Of a DNA stretch of 34,981 nt, positions 23,401 to 30,290 are shown piece after piece. Location of the stretch: NCBI GenBank assembly GCA_034506175.1, contig JAPDQB010000055.1:1-34981 (forward strand), in the 5' to 3' direction. This DNA is from a candidate division KSB1 bacterium. GTDB lineage: Bacteria; Zhuqueibacterota; Zhuqueibacteria; Zhuqueibacterales; Zhuqueibacteraceae. The first letter of the stretch is position 1, and each line of letters opens with the position of its first letter. A program made the position numbers and the translations under genes. Under the pieces are notes generated by a model. The model ran no database searches, was not told where the DNA came from, and saw only the letters and a program-made list of their open reading frames with translations.

Positions 23401-23433
23401 ATGAATCGCGATGCCATCGAAAAAAGTTTATGA
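23401..23433 (+). pseudogene. hepT: Ten-codon stub of the HepT toxin gene
   Basis: One base after the mntA stop, an ATG opens MNRDAIEKSL followed by TGA. HEPN toxins of the HepT/DUF86 type often begin with a similar MNRE/MD-x-IxxKL run in exactly this coupled position. The remaining ~110 codons, with the RxxxxxH motif, are absent, and the next thing downstream is the end of the histidine kinase gene. This reads as a deletion that removed nearly the entire toxin. So short a stub cannot be proven to be hepT by itself; the position is the main evidence. Confidence 0.5.
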
Positions 23434-23439
23434 GTTTGC

Positions 23440-24786
23440 TTAAAACCGCAGCGTAAACACCGTCTCGACGTTCGGTTCGGAGCGGGCGGTGATGGCGCCG
23501 CGATGCAGGCGCATGATTTGGCGGGAGAGGCTGAGGCCGATGCCGGAGCCTCCGGGTTTGGTGGTAAAAAACGGAATGAAGATTTTGTCGAGCACTTCGG
23601 GAACGATGCCGGGGCCGTTGTCGGCGACTTGAATGATCACGCGCCCGCCGTCGTCCAGCCGCGCGATTAATGAAATGGCGGCATTGGGGAGACCCTCCAC
23701 GGCTTGAATCGCATTCAACAACAAATTGATCAAGACCTGCTCGATCATTTCGGGATCGGCGGTCAGCTCCAGGCTTTCCGGCTCAACCTCAATGTTCAAG
23801 TTGACGGTTTTTTCCTTGAAGGAGGCGCGCAAAAGCTGTTCGACGCCGGCAAACAATTCGGTAATGCGAAAAATCTTGAGATTCGGCCGCGGGATGCGCG
23901 TCAAGCTGCGATAGGCATCGACAAAGTGCAGCAGGCCTGCGCTGCGTTTTTGAATCGTTTGCACCGCGCCGCGCATGTCGCCGATTTCGTCTGCGCTGAT
24001 TTCATCGCGGGCGGGTTTTTTCGCGTCGAGCCAATCATTCACCGTTGACGCCAGCGAGGCGATCGGCGTCACCGAGTTCATGATCTCGTGGGTGAGCACG
24101 CGAATCAGGTTTTGCCAGGCCTCCATTTCCTTTTCTTCCAATTCGCTTTGAATATTTTGCAGGGAAACCAGCGTAAAAATCTGCTCGCGCAATTTGAATT
24201 CGGTGGCGTAAATCGCCAGATGCAGCAGCTCGTTTTTCGCCTCGATTTTGACCAGGGCCTTGCCGCCGGATTCCAACTGCAAGAGCGTGGCGACCAGCGG
24301 CTGGCTCAGCGTTTCGAGCGTTTTGATGTTTTTGAGATGCGTGACGCCCAGCAGGCGTTTGGCGGCGGTATTGATCAGGCTGACTTCGCCGTCCCGCCCG
24401 AACGCGATCAAACCGATGCCGATGTGCTGCACCACGGTTTGCAGATAACGAAAATGCTCCTCCTTCTCAGCGCGGGCGCGGCGAAATTCTTCGATGACTT
24501 CGTTGAACGCCTTTTTCAACGGCTCGAACGAAGATCCAAGGCCGGTGGTGGAAAACGTTTGCGAAAAATCAGTGTGTTTGATGGCCTCCAAAAACCGGGT
24601 GAGATCGCGGTTGGTTTTTTCGACGTAATGAATCAGCGAGTAGATTTGATAGAAAATGATGCTGCCAACGATGACGATGGTGGCGTACAAAGTGGTTTGC
24701 AGAAGCAGGTGGCAGAAAAGATAAATCGTCGCCCCGAGCAGGGCGGCGCGCAGAATGCAGTTGAGGCGAAAATTTTTATAAACCAT
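23440..24786 (-). CDS. Membrane sensor histidine kinase (NtrB/NtrY-like)
   Basis: A 448-aa kinase. Two adjacent hydrophobic segments near the N-terminus (CILRAALLGATIYLFCHLLL and ATIVIVGSIIFYQIYSLI) leave almost no periplasmic sensor loop. Then come a helical linker, a PAS-like domain (~residues 125-215; IGLIAFGRDGEVSLINTAAKRLLG), and the kinase core: H-box RVLTHEIMNSVTPIASL, N-box NLLLNAIQAVE, G1 DNGPGI, F-box FIPFFTTKPGG and G2 GSGIGLSLSRQIM. All catalytic positions are present. The PAS domain suggests an intracellular or membrane signal. Its start overlaps the end of the sigma-54 response regulator gene by 11 bases, so the two form a coupled pair in which the kinase phosphorylates that regulator. 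Confidence 0.93.
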   Translation of the reverse strand: MVYKNFRLNCILRAALLGATIYLFCHLLLQTTLYATIVIVGSIIFYQIYSLIHYVEKTNRDLTRFLEAIKHTDFSQTFSTTGLGSSFEPLKKAFNEVIEEFRRARAEKEEHFRYLQTVVQHIGIGLIAFGRDGEVSLINTAAKRLLGVTHLKNIKTLETLSQPLVATLLQLESGGKALVKIEAKNELLHLAIYATEFKLREQIFTLVSLQNIQSELEEKEMEAWQNLIRVLTHEIMNSVTPIASLASTVNDWLDAKKPARDEISADEIGDMRGAVQTIQKRSAGLLHFVDAYRSLTRIPRPNLKIFRITELFAGVEQLLRASFKEKTVNLNIEVEPESLELTADPEMIEQVLINLLLNAIQAVEGLPNAAISLIARLDDGGRVIIQVADNGPGIVPEVLDKIFIPFFTTKPGGSGIGLSLSRQIMRLHRGAITARSEPNVETVFTLRF

Positions 24787-26152
24787 ATTTCTCGAGTCGC
24801 CGATACAGCGCGGCGCGGGTCAAGCCCAATTCTTTCGCCGCATGGCTGATGTTGCCGCCGTGCTTGCTGAGAGCTTTTTGAATCACCACTTTTTCGACGT
24901 CCTCCAGATTAAAATCCTCGAACACCAGCGCGTCGTCTTTGGCCTCCGGCGCCGTCAGAAAAAAATCGGCGGGCTGCAAAACCGGCGCGTCGCTCATAAT
25001 GACGGCTCTTTCGACGGCATGTTGCAGCTCGCGGACGTTGCCGGGCCAGGAAAATTTTTCCAGCTTTCTCAGAGTCGCCGGATGGAGCGGCTTCACCGGC
25101 TTCTGATATTTCCGGGCGTAAATTTTCAGGAAATGATCGACCAGCAGCGGAATATCTTCAACGCGCTCGCGCAACGGCGGCAGGTGAATCTCGACGGTGT
25201 TGATGCGGTACAGCAAATCCTGGCGAAATTCCTTGCGTGCCACCAGCTCGTAGATCGGCAGATTGGTGGCGCAAATCAGGCGAATGTCGATGGCCTGCGG
25301 TTTATTCGAACCGAGACGCGTCACCTGCTGGCTTTGCAAAGCGGTGAGCAATTTGGCCTGCAGCGGCAGGGAGAGATTACCGATTTCATCGAGAAACAAT
25401 GTTCCGCCTGAGGCCGCCTCGAAGCGTCCGGCGCGGTCTTCCCTGGCGTCGGTGAAGGCGCCCTTGACGTGCCCAAACAGCTCGCTTTCAAAAAGCGTTT
25501 CGCTGAGCGCGCCCATGTCGACGCTGATGAAAACTTCCCTGGCGCGCAGCGACTGGCGATGCAGCTCGCGCGCCACCAGCTCCTTTCCTGTGCCGTTTTC
25601 TCCCAAAATCAAAATGTTGGCGTCGGTTTTGGCAACTTTTTCAATCGTCGCAAAAACTTTTTGCATCGCCGGGCTGGCGCCGACGAAACCCTGATAATGT
25701 TGATCGATGTCCGCGCTCAAGAGTTGCTGCCGCGAGCGCAGTTGATCGACTTGCAGGCGCGATTGCCGCAGATTCATCGCCGCCGAAAGCGTGGCGAGCA
25801 GTTTTTCGTTTTGCCAGGGCTTGAGCACGAAATCCGTCGCCCCCTCCTTGATCGCGCGCACCGCCATTTCCACATCGCCGTAGGCGGTGATCAAAACGAC
25901 GACGGCAGCCGGATCGATTTCGAGGATTTGCTTGAGCCAATAAAACCCTTCCCGGCCGCTGCTCACATCGCGGGTGAAATTCATGTCGAGGAGAACGACG
26001 TCATAATTTTCGTTCTTCAGCAGCGTCAAAATCAATCCCGGATTTTTTTCCGTGTGCACGAGGGCGGCGTGCTGCTTGAGAAACAAACGCGCCGCCAGCA
26101 AGACGTCTTCGTCGTCGTCAATGACCAGAATTTTTCCGAGTTTTGGGGGCAT
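24776..26152 (-). CDS. NtrC-type sigma-54-dependent response regulator
   Basis: A 458-aa activator in three domains. Receiver (1-125): VIDDDEDV acidic pocket, phospho-acceptor Asp in VVLLDMNF, Thr in LITAYGD and Lys in VLKPW. AAA+ domain (~150-380): Walker A GENGTGKE, the sigma-54 contact loop as GAFTDA rather than the usual GAFTGA, Walker B GGTLFLDEIGN, arginine finger region FRQDLLYRINTVEIHLPPLRER and FSWPGNVRELQ. C-terminal Fis-type HTH (~415-458): NISHAAKELGLTRAALYRRLEKYGL. Phosphorylated by the adjacent kinase, it would activate sigma-54 promoters. The ATG at 26152 lacks a good ribosome site but gives the proper receiver start. I found no convincing sigma-54 promoter in the window, so its target lies elsewhere. 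The 130 bp before it hold no gene. Confidence 0.95.
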   Translation of the reverse strand: MPPKLGKILVIDDDEDVLLAARLFLKQHAALVHTEKNPGLILTLLKNENYDVVLLDMNFTRDVSSGREGFYWLKQILEIDPAAVVVLITAYGDVEMAVRAIKEGATDFVLKPWQNEKLLATLSAAMNLRQSRLQVDQLRSRQQLLSADIDQHYQGFVGASPAMQKVFATIEKVAKTDANILILGENGTGKELVARELHRQSLRAREVFISVDMGALSETLFESELFGHVKGAFTDAREDRAGRFEAASGGTLFLDEIGNLSLPLQAKLLTALQSQQVTRLGSNKPQAIDIRLICATNLPIYELVARKEFRQDLLYRINTVEIHLPPLRERVEDIPLLVDHFLKIYARKYQKPVKPLHPATLRKLEKFSWPGNVRELQHAVERAVIMSDAPVLQPADFFLTAPEAKDDALVFEDFNLEDVEKVVIQKALSKHGGNISHAAKELGLTRAALYRRLEKYGL

Positions 26153-26282
26153 GGGAATAATTTAAACAATTGCAGAGGAAAGGCAAAGCAAATTTTCTTG
26201 AAGGATTTTAATTTGTGCGCTGAGTGTGAGGAAGGATTAAAATGGAAAAGGCCTTTATGCGAAAAGGCCTTTTCCATTCGTG

Positions 26283-26357
26283 CGGGGCCGACGGGACTTG
26301 AACCCGCGATCTCCGGCTTGACAGGCCAGCGTGTTAACCAGGCTACACCACGACCCC
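26283..26357 (-). tRNA. tRNA-Asp (GTC)
   Basis: On the minus strand the 75 bases fold as a cloverleaf: acceptor GGGGTCG with CGGCCCC (one G-U pair), D stem GTGT/ACAC, anticodon stem CTGGC/GCCGG around the loop CTGTCAA giving anticodon GTC, and T stem GCGGG/CCCGT around TTCAAGT. The discriminator is G73, the identity base for Asp. CCA is not encoded. It lies 81 bp downstream of tRNA-Val on the same strand. Confidence 0.95.
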
Positions 26358-26438
26358 GAGAGAGGATAAAGAAAACCGGTAAAAAGAAAACTTGTATATC
26401 TTTTTGTCTATTTTTTCTTTTTAACTTTTTTCATGCTG

Positions 26439-26512
26439 TGGGCGATAGTGGATTTGAACCACTGACCCCGTGCTTGTAAGGCACGTGCTCTAACCATCTG
26501 AGCTAATCGCCC
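26439..26512 (-). tRNA. tRNA-Val (TAC)
   Basis: A 74-base minus-strand cloverleaf: acceptor GGGCGAT/ATCGCCC, D stem GCTC/GAGC, anticodon stem CGTGC/GCACG around CTTACAA giving anticodon TAC, T stem AGTGG/CCACT around TTCAAAT, discriminator A73. CCA is not encoded. It starts only 21 bp after the stop codon of the DUF3098 gene on the same strand, so it may be cut out of that gene's transcript. Confidence 0.95.
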
Positions 26513-26533
26513 CTGAAAGGGGCAGCGCTTCGA

Positions 26534-26815
26534 TCAAGCCCCCTTGCCATTGGTCGGCGGCAGCGATTTTTTCTTTTGGTACAGAATCGCCACCGGAATG
26601 ATGATGCAATAACCAATGACCAGGAGAATCGGCGCCAGCGTGAGCGACATGAACCCATCCACCGGCGGTTGCGACAGGGCAATGTAACCGATGATAATCA
26701 CCGCCAGCCCGAAGGCGAACAGCCAGTAGTTGATCGCCTCAAACGGCAATCCCTGGCGTTTCAGCGGTTCTTTGCGAACCTGGCGGCGAATCTCTTTGGC
26801 TTTGATCTCTTTCAT
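26534..26815 (-). CDS. DUF3098 small membrane protein
   Basis: A 93-aa protein with two transmembrane helices and the conserved DUF3098 signature: PFEAINYWLFAFGLAVIIIGY, then ALSQPPVDGFMSLTLAPILLVIGY, then IIPVAILYQKKK. A basic N-terminal segment (EIKAKEIRRQVRKEPLKRQ) is on the cytoplasmic side. The family is widespread in Bacteroidetes-Chlorobi-type bacteria, usually near cell-division or FtsX genes, but its function is unknown. I use the ATG at 26815 because the strong promoter at 26857-26829 would start transcription about seven bases before it; the longer frame to 26893 would begin upstream of that promoter. The mRNA would therefore be almost leaderless. Two tRNA genes follow on the same strand. 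Confidence 0.88.
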   Translation of the reverse strand: MKEIKAKEIRRQVRKEPLKRQGLPFEAINYWLFAFGLAVIIIGYIALSQPPVDGFMSLTLAPILLVIGYCIIIPVAILYQKKKSLPPTNGKGA

Positions 26816-26828
26816 AAGCGCAGTTTGA

Positions 26829-26857
26829 AATATAAGAAATGGCACGATCTTTGTCAA
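26829..26857 (-). promoter_or_regulatory. Near-consensus promoter for DUF3098 gene and tRNAs
   Basis: On the minus strand TTGACA (26857-26852) and TATATT (26834-26829) are exactly 17 bp apart, the best sigma-70-type promoter in the window. Transcription would begin near 26822, giving a leader of about seven bases before ATG 26815. The tRNA-Val and tRNA-Asp genes downstream lack an obvious promoter of their own, so this one may serve all three. Confidence 0.7.
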
Positions 26858-26901
26858 CGAAAATATCTCATGTTCAAAATAAATTTTGACCAAGCCAGTT
26901 G

Positions 26902-26990
26902 TAATGCCTCAGTTAGGGGTTGTCGCGCAAGCATCTTGCTTGCAGACAAGATGTTTGCGCTACGCTCCTCCACCAATAAGTGAGGGGATT
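26902..26990. mobile_element. Second copy of the TAATRCCTCA MITE-like element
   Basis: The left end TAATGCCTCA (26902-26911) is identical to the consensus from the 12.8 kb copy; the right end CCACCAATAAGTGAGGGGATT is somewhat decayed. The interior carries the same kind of nested palindromes (GCAAGCATCTTGCTTGC; GCGCTACG). Flanks AGCCAGTTG and AGTCAGTTT agree at seven of nine positions, a possible eroded target duplication. No coding capacity. The rest of the gap to 27181 shows only an unconvincing 42-codon frame at 27073. Confidence 0.7.
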
Positions 26991-27181
26991 CCAGTCAGTT
27001 TGAGTTTTTCCTTGATTTTACTTTAAATTTTTGGTATGATGATTTGAGAATCACCAGATTGAAATCACGTTTATGATGATGACCGATGCTCAAATCTGCA
27101 CCTTACCTTTACACGCTTTCTTTCGCGAGAAAATGAAACAACAAATCCGCGAGGGTACATTCTTTGAGCAACCGCAACGTT

Positions 27182-27259
27182 ATGCAGAAGCGGCTCGATA
27201 AGCTGCGTGAGTATTTGGAGCTTTTGCGAGAAATCAGGAAGCATTATCGAAGCTGTTGA
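27182..27259 (+). pseudogene. HepT/DUF86-like N-terminal stub
   Basis: The 25-codon frame from ATG 27182 reads MQKRLDKLREYLELLREIRK and then loses sense (HYRSC, stop). The first 20 residues resemble the first helix of HEPN toxins of the HepT/DUF86 family, often opening with a KLREYL run. The frame extends upstream to a TTG at 27164 (LSNRNV). The catalytic RxxxxxH region is absent. It sits 27 bp before the RidA start. I read it as the stub left by a deletion, like the one at 23401. A chance amphipathic helix is possible. Confidence 0.4.
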
Positions 27260-27286
27260 AAAATTTTTATAAGGATCATTTATATC

Positions 27287-27673
27287 ATGCGCGAAACCAT
27301 CAAAACTTCCCAGGCGCCGGCAGCGATCGGCCCTTACAGCCAGGCGATTAAAATAGCCGCCGGCAAGATGATTTTCACCGCCGGGCAAATTGCGCTCGAT
27401 CCCGCCACGGGGCGGCTGATCGAAGGCGATATTGCGGCGCAAACCCGCCGCGCGCTGGAAAACCTCAAAGCCATTCTCGCCGCCGCCGGCGCGCAGCTCG
27501 AAAATGTCGTTAAAACCACCGTCTTCATGGCCGATCTCGGCGAGTTTGCCGCCATGAATGAAGTCTACGGCGAATTTTTTCCGGCCAATCCGCCGGCGCG
27601 CAGCACCGTCGAAGTCAAAGCGTTGCCGCGCGGCGCCAAAGTGGAGATCGAGGCGACAGCCGTGTTGGAATAA
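27287..27673 (+). CDS. ridA: RidA-family enamine/imine deaminase
   Basis: A 128-aa protein of the RidA (YjgF/YER057c/UK114) family: IGPYSQAIK near the N-terminus, MIFTAGQIALDPATG, then TTVFMADLGEFAAMNEVYGEFF, and the diagnostic NPPARSTVEVKALPRGAKVEIEATA with the active-site Arg. It hydrolyses reactive 2-aminoacrylate and other enamine intermediates released by pyridoxal-phosphate enzymes, protecting cytoplasmic metabolism. Length is standard. The ATG at 27287 has AAGGA 12 bases upstream. The DUF5683 gene begins four bases after its stop, so the two are probably co-transcribed, without obvious shared function. Confidence 0.96.
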   Translation: MRETIKTSQAPAAIGPYSQAIKIAAGKMIFTAGQIALDPATGRLIEGDIAAQTRRALENLKAILAAAGAQLENVVKTTVFMADLGEFAAMNEVYGEFFPANPPARSTVEVKALPRGAKVEIEATAVLE

Positions 27674-27677
27674 AATC

Positions 27678-28154
27678 ATGCGTTGGCTTTGTCGTTGTGC
27701 CGCTGTCGTTCTCTTCCTCGTCCTCGGCGGCTTTCATCACAGTCGCGCGCAAACAGTTGCCGGTGATTCGGCCGCCGTGCGCTCGACGATGAAGAAAAGC
27801 CCGCGCGGCGCCATGCTGCGGTCTTTGGCCGTGCCGGGTTGGGGGCAATATTACAATCGCCAATACTTCAAGGCGGCGTTGGTGTTTGGCGCGGAGGCTG
27901 GTCTTGTTGCCACTGCCATTTATTGGAACAACAAGGCCAATTCCGCCAGCGACCGGAACTCGAAGCTTTTTTATCAAAACAATCGCAACACCGCCAATTG
28001 GTTTCTGCTCGGCACGATTTTGCTGAGCATGTTGGATGCTTATGTCGACGCGAGCCTGTCGGATTTTGACGAAAGCCCGGACCTCTCGCTGGCGCCGGCG
28101 CAATTCGCAAATCATGGCATCGGTGTCAGGCTCACGATCAAAATGGGGCTTTGA
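27678..28154 (+). CDS. DUF5683 envelope protein
   Basis: A 158-aa exported or membrane protein. A signal peptide (MRWLCRCAAVVLFLVLGGFHHSRAQ) is followed by the DUF5683 pattern: a basic KKSPRGAMLRSLAVPGWGQYYNRQYFKAALVFGAEAGLVATAIYW with a hydrophobic stretch, an Asn-rich loop (NNRNTANW), a second hydrophobic stretch (FLLGTILLSMLDAYVDASL) and a short strand-like end (IGVRLTIKMGL). PGWGQ-Y marks this family in Bacteroidetes-like bacteria; the function is not known. It lies between RidA and the YfiM/DUF2279-like gene, and the close spacing suggests an operon continuing to purF. Confidence 0.85.
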   Translation: MRWLCRCAAVVLFLVLGGFHHSRAQTVAGDSAAVRSTMKKSPRGAMLRSLAVPGWGQYYNRQYFKAALVFGAEAGLVATAIYWNNKANSASDRNSKLFYQNNRNTANWFLLGTILLSMLDAYVDASLSDFDESPDLSLAPAQFANHGIGVRLTIKMGL

Positions 28155-28182
28155 ATTTTATGAACGATTTTTTATTTTATTC

Positions 28183-28575
28183 ATGCCACGTCAAGCGTTT
28201 GCGGCAATCGGAATCTTTATTTTTGCCGGATTGATGGGAGTTGGATGTGCGTTCGGACAGATTTTAAAATCAGGCGCTTTTGATTCAACCTCGCTTGTTC
28301 AGAAAAAATTGAATCATGACGCCTGGCTGGGCAAAGACAAGGTCGATCACGCGATGATGAGCGCCGGTTGGGTTGCGGCGCAATTTTATTTTCTTCATCA
28401 TGAGCTGGAGTGGAAAACCTCAAAGAGCCGGCAAGTCGCGGCAGGCAGTGCGCTGCTCGGCGGCATCGCCAAGGAAATTTATGACAAAGCCAGCCGCCGG
28501 GGAACACCGAGCTGGAAAGATTTGTTGGCCGATCTGCTCGGTGTCGGCGTCGCGGTGATCTTGGTTACGCATTAG
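28183..28575 (+). CDS. YfiM/DUF2279-like envelope protein
   Basis: A 130-aa protein with an N-terminal export segment (AFAAIGIFIFAGLMGVGCAFGQ) that has a Cys but not a good lipobox, then DKVDHAMMSAGWVAAQFYF, a linker WKTSKSRQVAAGSALLGGIAKEIYDKA and a closing SWKDLLADLLGVGVAVILV. The D-K-x-x-H opening, the G-x-x-KE-x-x-D helix and the final DLxAD-xxG helix are the marks of the DUF2279/YfiM group of small membrane or lipoproteins of unknown function. The start at 28183 follows the DUF5683 stop by 28 bases; the longer frame begins inside that gene. Its TAG shares a base with a GTG in the purF frame, so coupling to purF is possible. Confidence 0.75.
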   Translation: MPRQAFAAIGIFIFAGLMGVGCAFGQILKSGAFDSTSLVQKKLNHDAWLGKDKVDHAMMSAGWVAAQFYFLHHELEWKTSKSRQVAAGSALLGGIAKEIYDKASRRGTPSWKDLLADLLGVGVAVILVTH

Positions 28576-28595
28576 TGAGAATTTTTGTGTTCGAC

Positions 28596-30131
28596 ATGAA
28601 GCAAACTGAGGAAACTTCTCAGCCGCAAAGGCAAATCATCTCATCATCTTGTTTTCAACCGGAGCCGGGGGATCTCGATAAGCCGCTCAGCAACTGCGCC
28701 ATCGTCGGAGTTTATGCGCATCCCGAAGCGGCGAAACTCGTTTACTCTTCTTTATACGCCCTGCAGCATCGCGGCCAGGAAAGCTCGGGCATCGTCACCA
28801 GCGATGGTCACACTCTGTATCGTCACGTCGGCATGGGATTGGTGACGAATGTTTTTGCGGACGCCGCGATTTTTCACAAACTGCCGGGAAATTTGGCCAT
28901 TGGCCACAATCGTTATTCCACCACCGGCTCGACTGTTCTCAACAATGCCCAGCCGTTCGTCGTCAGCGCCAAACACGGTCTGATGGCGGTTTCGCACAAC
29001 GGCAATTTCATCAATTCCCGCAGCCTCCGCAAAAAGCTGGAAGACGAAGGCTCGATCTTTCAAACCACCAGCGACACCGAAGTCATTTTGCATTTGATGG
29101 CGAAATCGCCGGCACCGGACATCATTGGCCGCATCAAAGACACGTTTCGCCAGCTCAAAGGCGCGTACTCGCTGGTGATGATGACGCGCAGCAAATTGAT
29201 TGCGGTGCGCGATCCGCGCGGCTGGCGGCCTTTGAATATCGGCAAAAAAGATCAAACCTGGCTGATTGCTTCGGAGACCTGCGCCTTTGATTTGCTGGAA
29301 GCGGAATACGTCCGCGAAGTCGAGCCGGGTGAAGTGATTGTCATCGACCGCAACGGCCTGCGCGCGGATTTTCTCGAGGAGAAAGCCGAGCGCGCCGCCT
29401 GCATCTTCGAGTTTGTTTATTTCTCGCGGCCGGACAGCAAAATTTTCGACGAGAATGTCGACCGCGCCCGCCGCCGGCTTGGCAAGAATCTGGCGAACGA
29501 GCATCCGGCGCAAGCCGACATCGTCATTTCCGTGCCGGACTCGTCGAACACCGCCGGATTGGGCTACGCGCGAAATTCCGGCATCAAGTTTGAAATCGGT
29601 TTGATTCGCAATCATTATATCGGCCGCACCTTCATTCATCCCGATCAGGCCGGCCGCGATGCCAATGTGCGCATCAAATTCAATCCGGTCAAAGGCGTGC
29701 TCGAGGGCCGGCGCATCGTGTTGGTGGAAGATTCCATCGTGCGCGGCACGACGTTAAAACATCTCGTCCGCATGTTGCGCAAAGCCGGCGCCAAGGAAGT
29801 TCACGTCCGCGTCAGCTCGCCGCCAATCATCTCCCCGTGCTATTACGGCATGGATTTTCCGACCAAAGACGAATTGATTGCCAACAACAAAAGTGTCGAA
29901 GAAATTAAAGATTACCTCGAAGTCGACAGCCTCGAATATCTTTCCATTGACGGTTTGCTCAAATCCGTGCCGCATGAGAAAGGCGGCTATTGCACAGCTT
30001 GTTTCACCGGCCGCTATCCGCTGCCGCCGGAGGAAGTGATGCGCAAGTTTGAGCATGATGCAAACAACGGGCAGATTGATGAGGCGGCAGTTTCAGCAAA
30101 TGCGACGCAGAAGACGCCAGTCGTTTCGTAG
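28596..30131 (+). CDS. purF: Amidophosphoribosyltransferase (PurF), iron-sulfur type
   Basis: A 511-aa enzyme of the first committed step of purine synthesis: glutamine plus PRPP gives phosphoribosylamine. The N-terminal nucleophile glutaminase opens at Cys34 (NCAIVGVYAHPEA), with LQHRGQESSGI, GHNRYSTTGS and SHNGNFIN. The C-terminal phosphoribosyltransferase domain has VPDSSNTAGLGYARNSG and the PRPP loop IVLVEDSIVRGTT. Cysteines in ACIFEFVYF, SPCYYGMDF and YCTACFTGRYP correspond to the ligands of the [4Fe-4S] cluster of the Bacillus-type enzyme. The 33-residue leader before the catalytic Cys must be removed for activity and is longer than usual. The ATG at 28596 is preferred to a GTG at 28575. 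Ribosome sites for both are poor. Confidence 0.97.
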   Translation: MKQTEETSQPQRQIISSSCFQPEPGDLDKPLSNCAIVGVYAHPEAAKLVYSSLYALQHRGQESSGIVTSDGHTLYRHVGMGLVTNVFADAAIFHKLPGNLAIGHNRYSTTGSTVLNNAQPFVVSAKHGLMAVSHNGNFINSRSLRKKLEDEGSIFQTTSDTEVILHLMAKSPAPDIIGRIKDTFRQLKGAYSLVMMTRSKLIAVRDPRGWRPLNIGKKDQTWLIASETCAFDLLEAEYVREVEPGEVIVIDRNGLRADFLEEKAERAACIFEFVYFSRPDSKIFDENVDRARRRLGKNLANEHPAQADIVISVPDSSNTAGLGYARNSGIKFEIGLIRNHYIGRTFIHPDQAGRDANVRIKFNPVKGVLEGRRIVLVEDSIVRGTTLKHLVRMLRKAGAKEVHVRVSSPPIISPCYYGMDFPTKDELIANNKSVEEIKDYLEVDSLEYLSIDGLLKSVPHEKGGYCTACFTGRYPLPPEEVMRKFEHDANNGQIDEAAVSANATQKTPVVS

Positions 30132-30151
30132 ATTTTATTTTCAGCTCAATG

Positions 30152-30217
30152 TCATTCCGCAGAAATCTTTTTTAAATCCAGCAGAGCGCTGAATGCTCCA
30201 AGATTTCTCCGGCATGA
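30152..30217. repeat. 66-bp inverted-repeat element (TCATTCCG family)
   Basis: Arms TCATTCCGCAGAAATCTT (30152-30169) and its near reverse complement (30200-30217) agree at 15 of 18 positions around a 30-base loop. The same kind of TCATTCCG...AAGATTTC element is a familiar dispersed intergenic repeat in related genomes. It lies between purF and the UbiA gene and could act as a terminator or boundary element. There is no coding capacity here. Confidence 0.6.
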
Positions 30218-30290
30218 TGTGCCAACTAAAATCTAATTGTTGACTTTCCCCGCGCAGCTATCCCGCAGGAAGTGGGATGACGGACAGGTT

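Noticed and set aside
26840..26854. TGGCAC-N5-TTGT resembling a sigma-54 promoter on the plus strand
   Set aside because: It sits within the minus-strand sigma-70 promoter of the DUF3098 gene, lacks the expected TTGC element, and no plus-strand gene starts until 27287. It is not a believable target of the nearby sigma-54 activator.
27073..27201. 42-codon ORF starting with three Met codons
   Set aside because: No ribosome site, no recognisable motif, and it overlaps the HepT-like stub in another frame. It may be part of a decayed gene but cannot be supported as a CDS.
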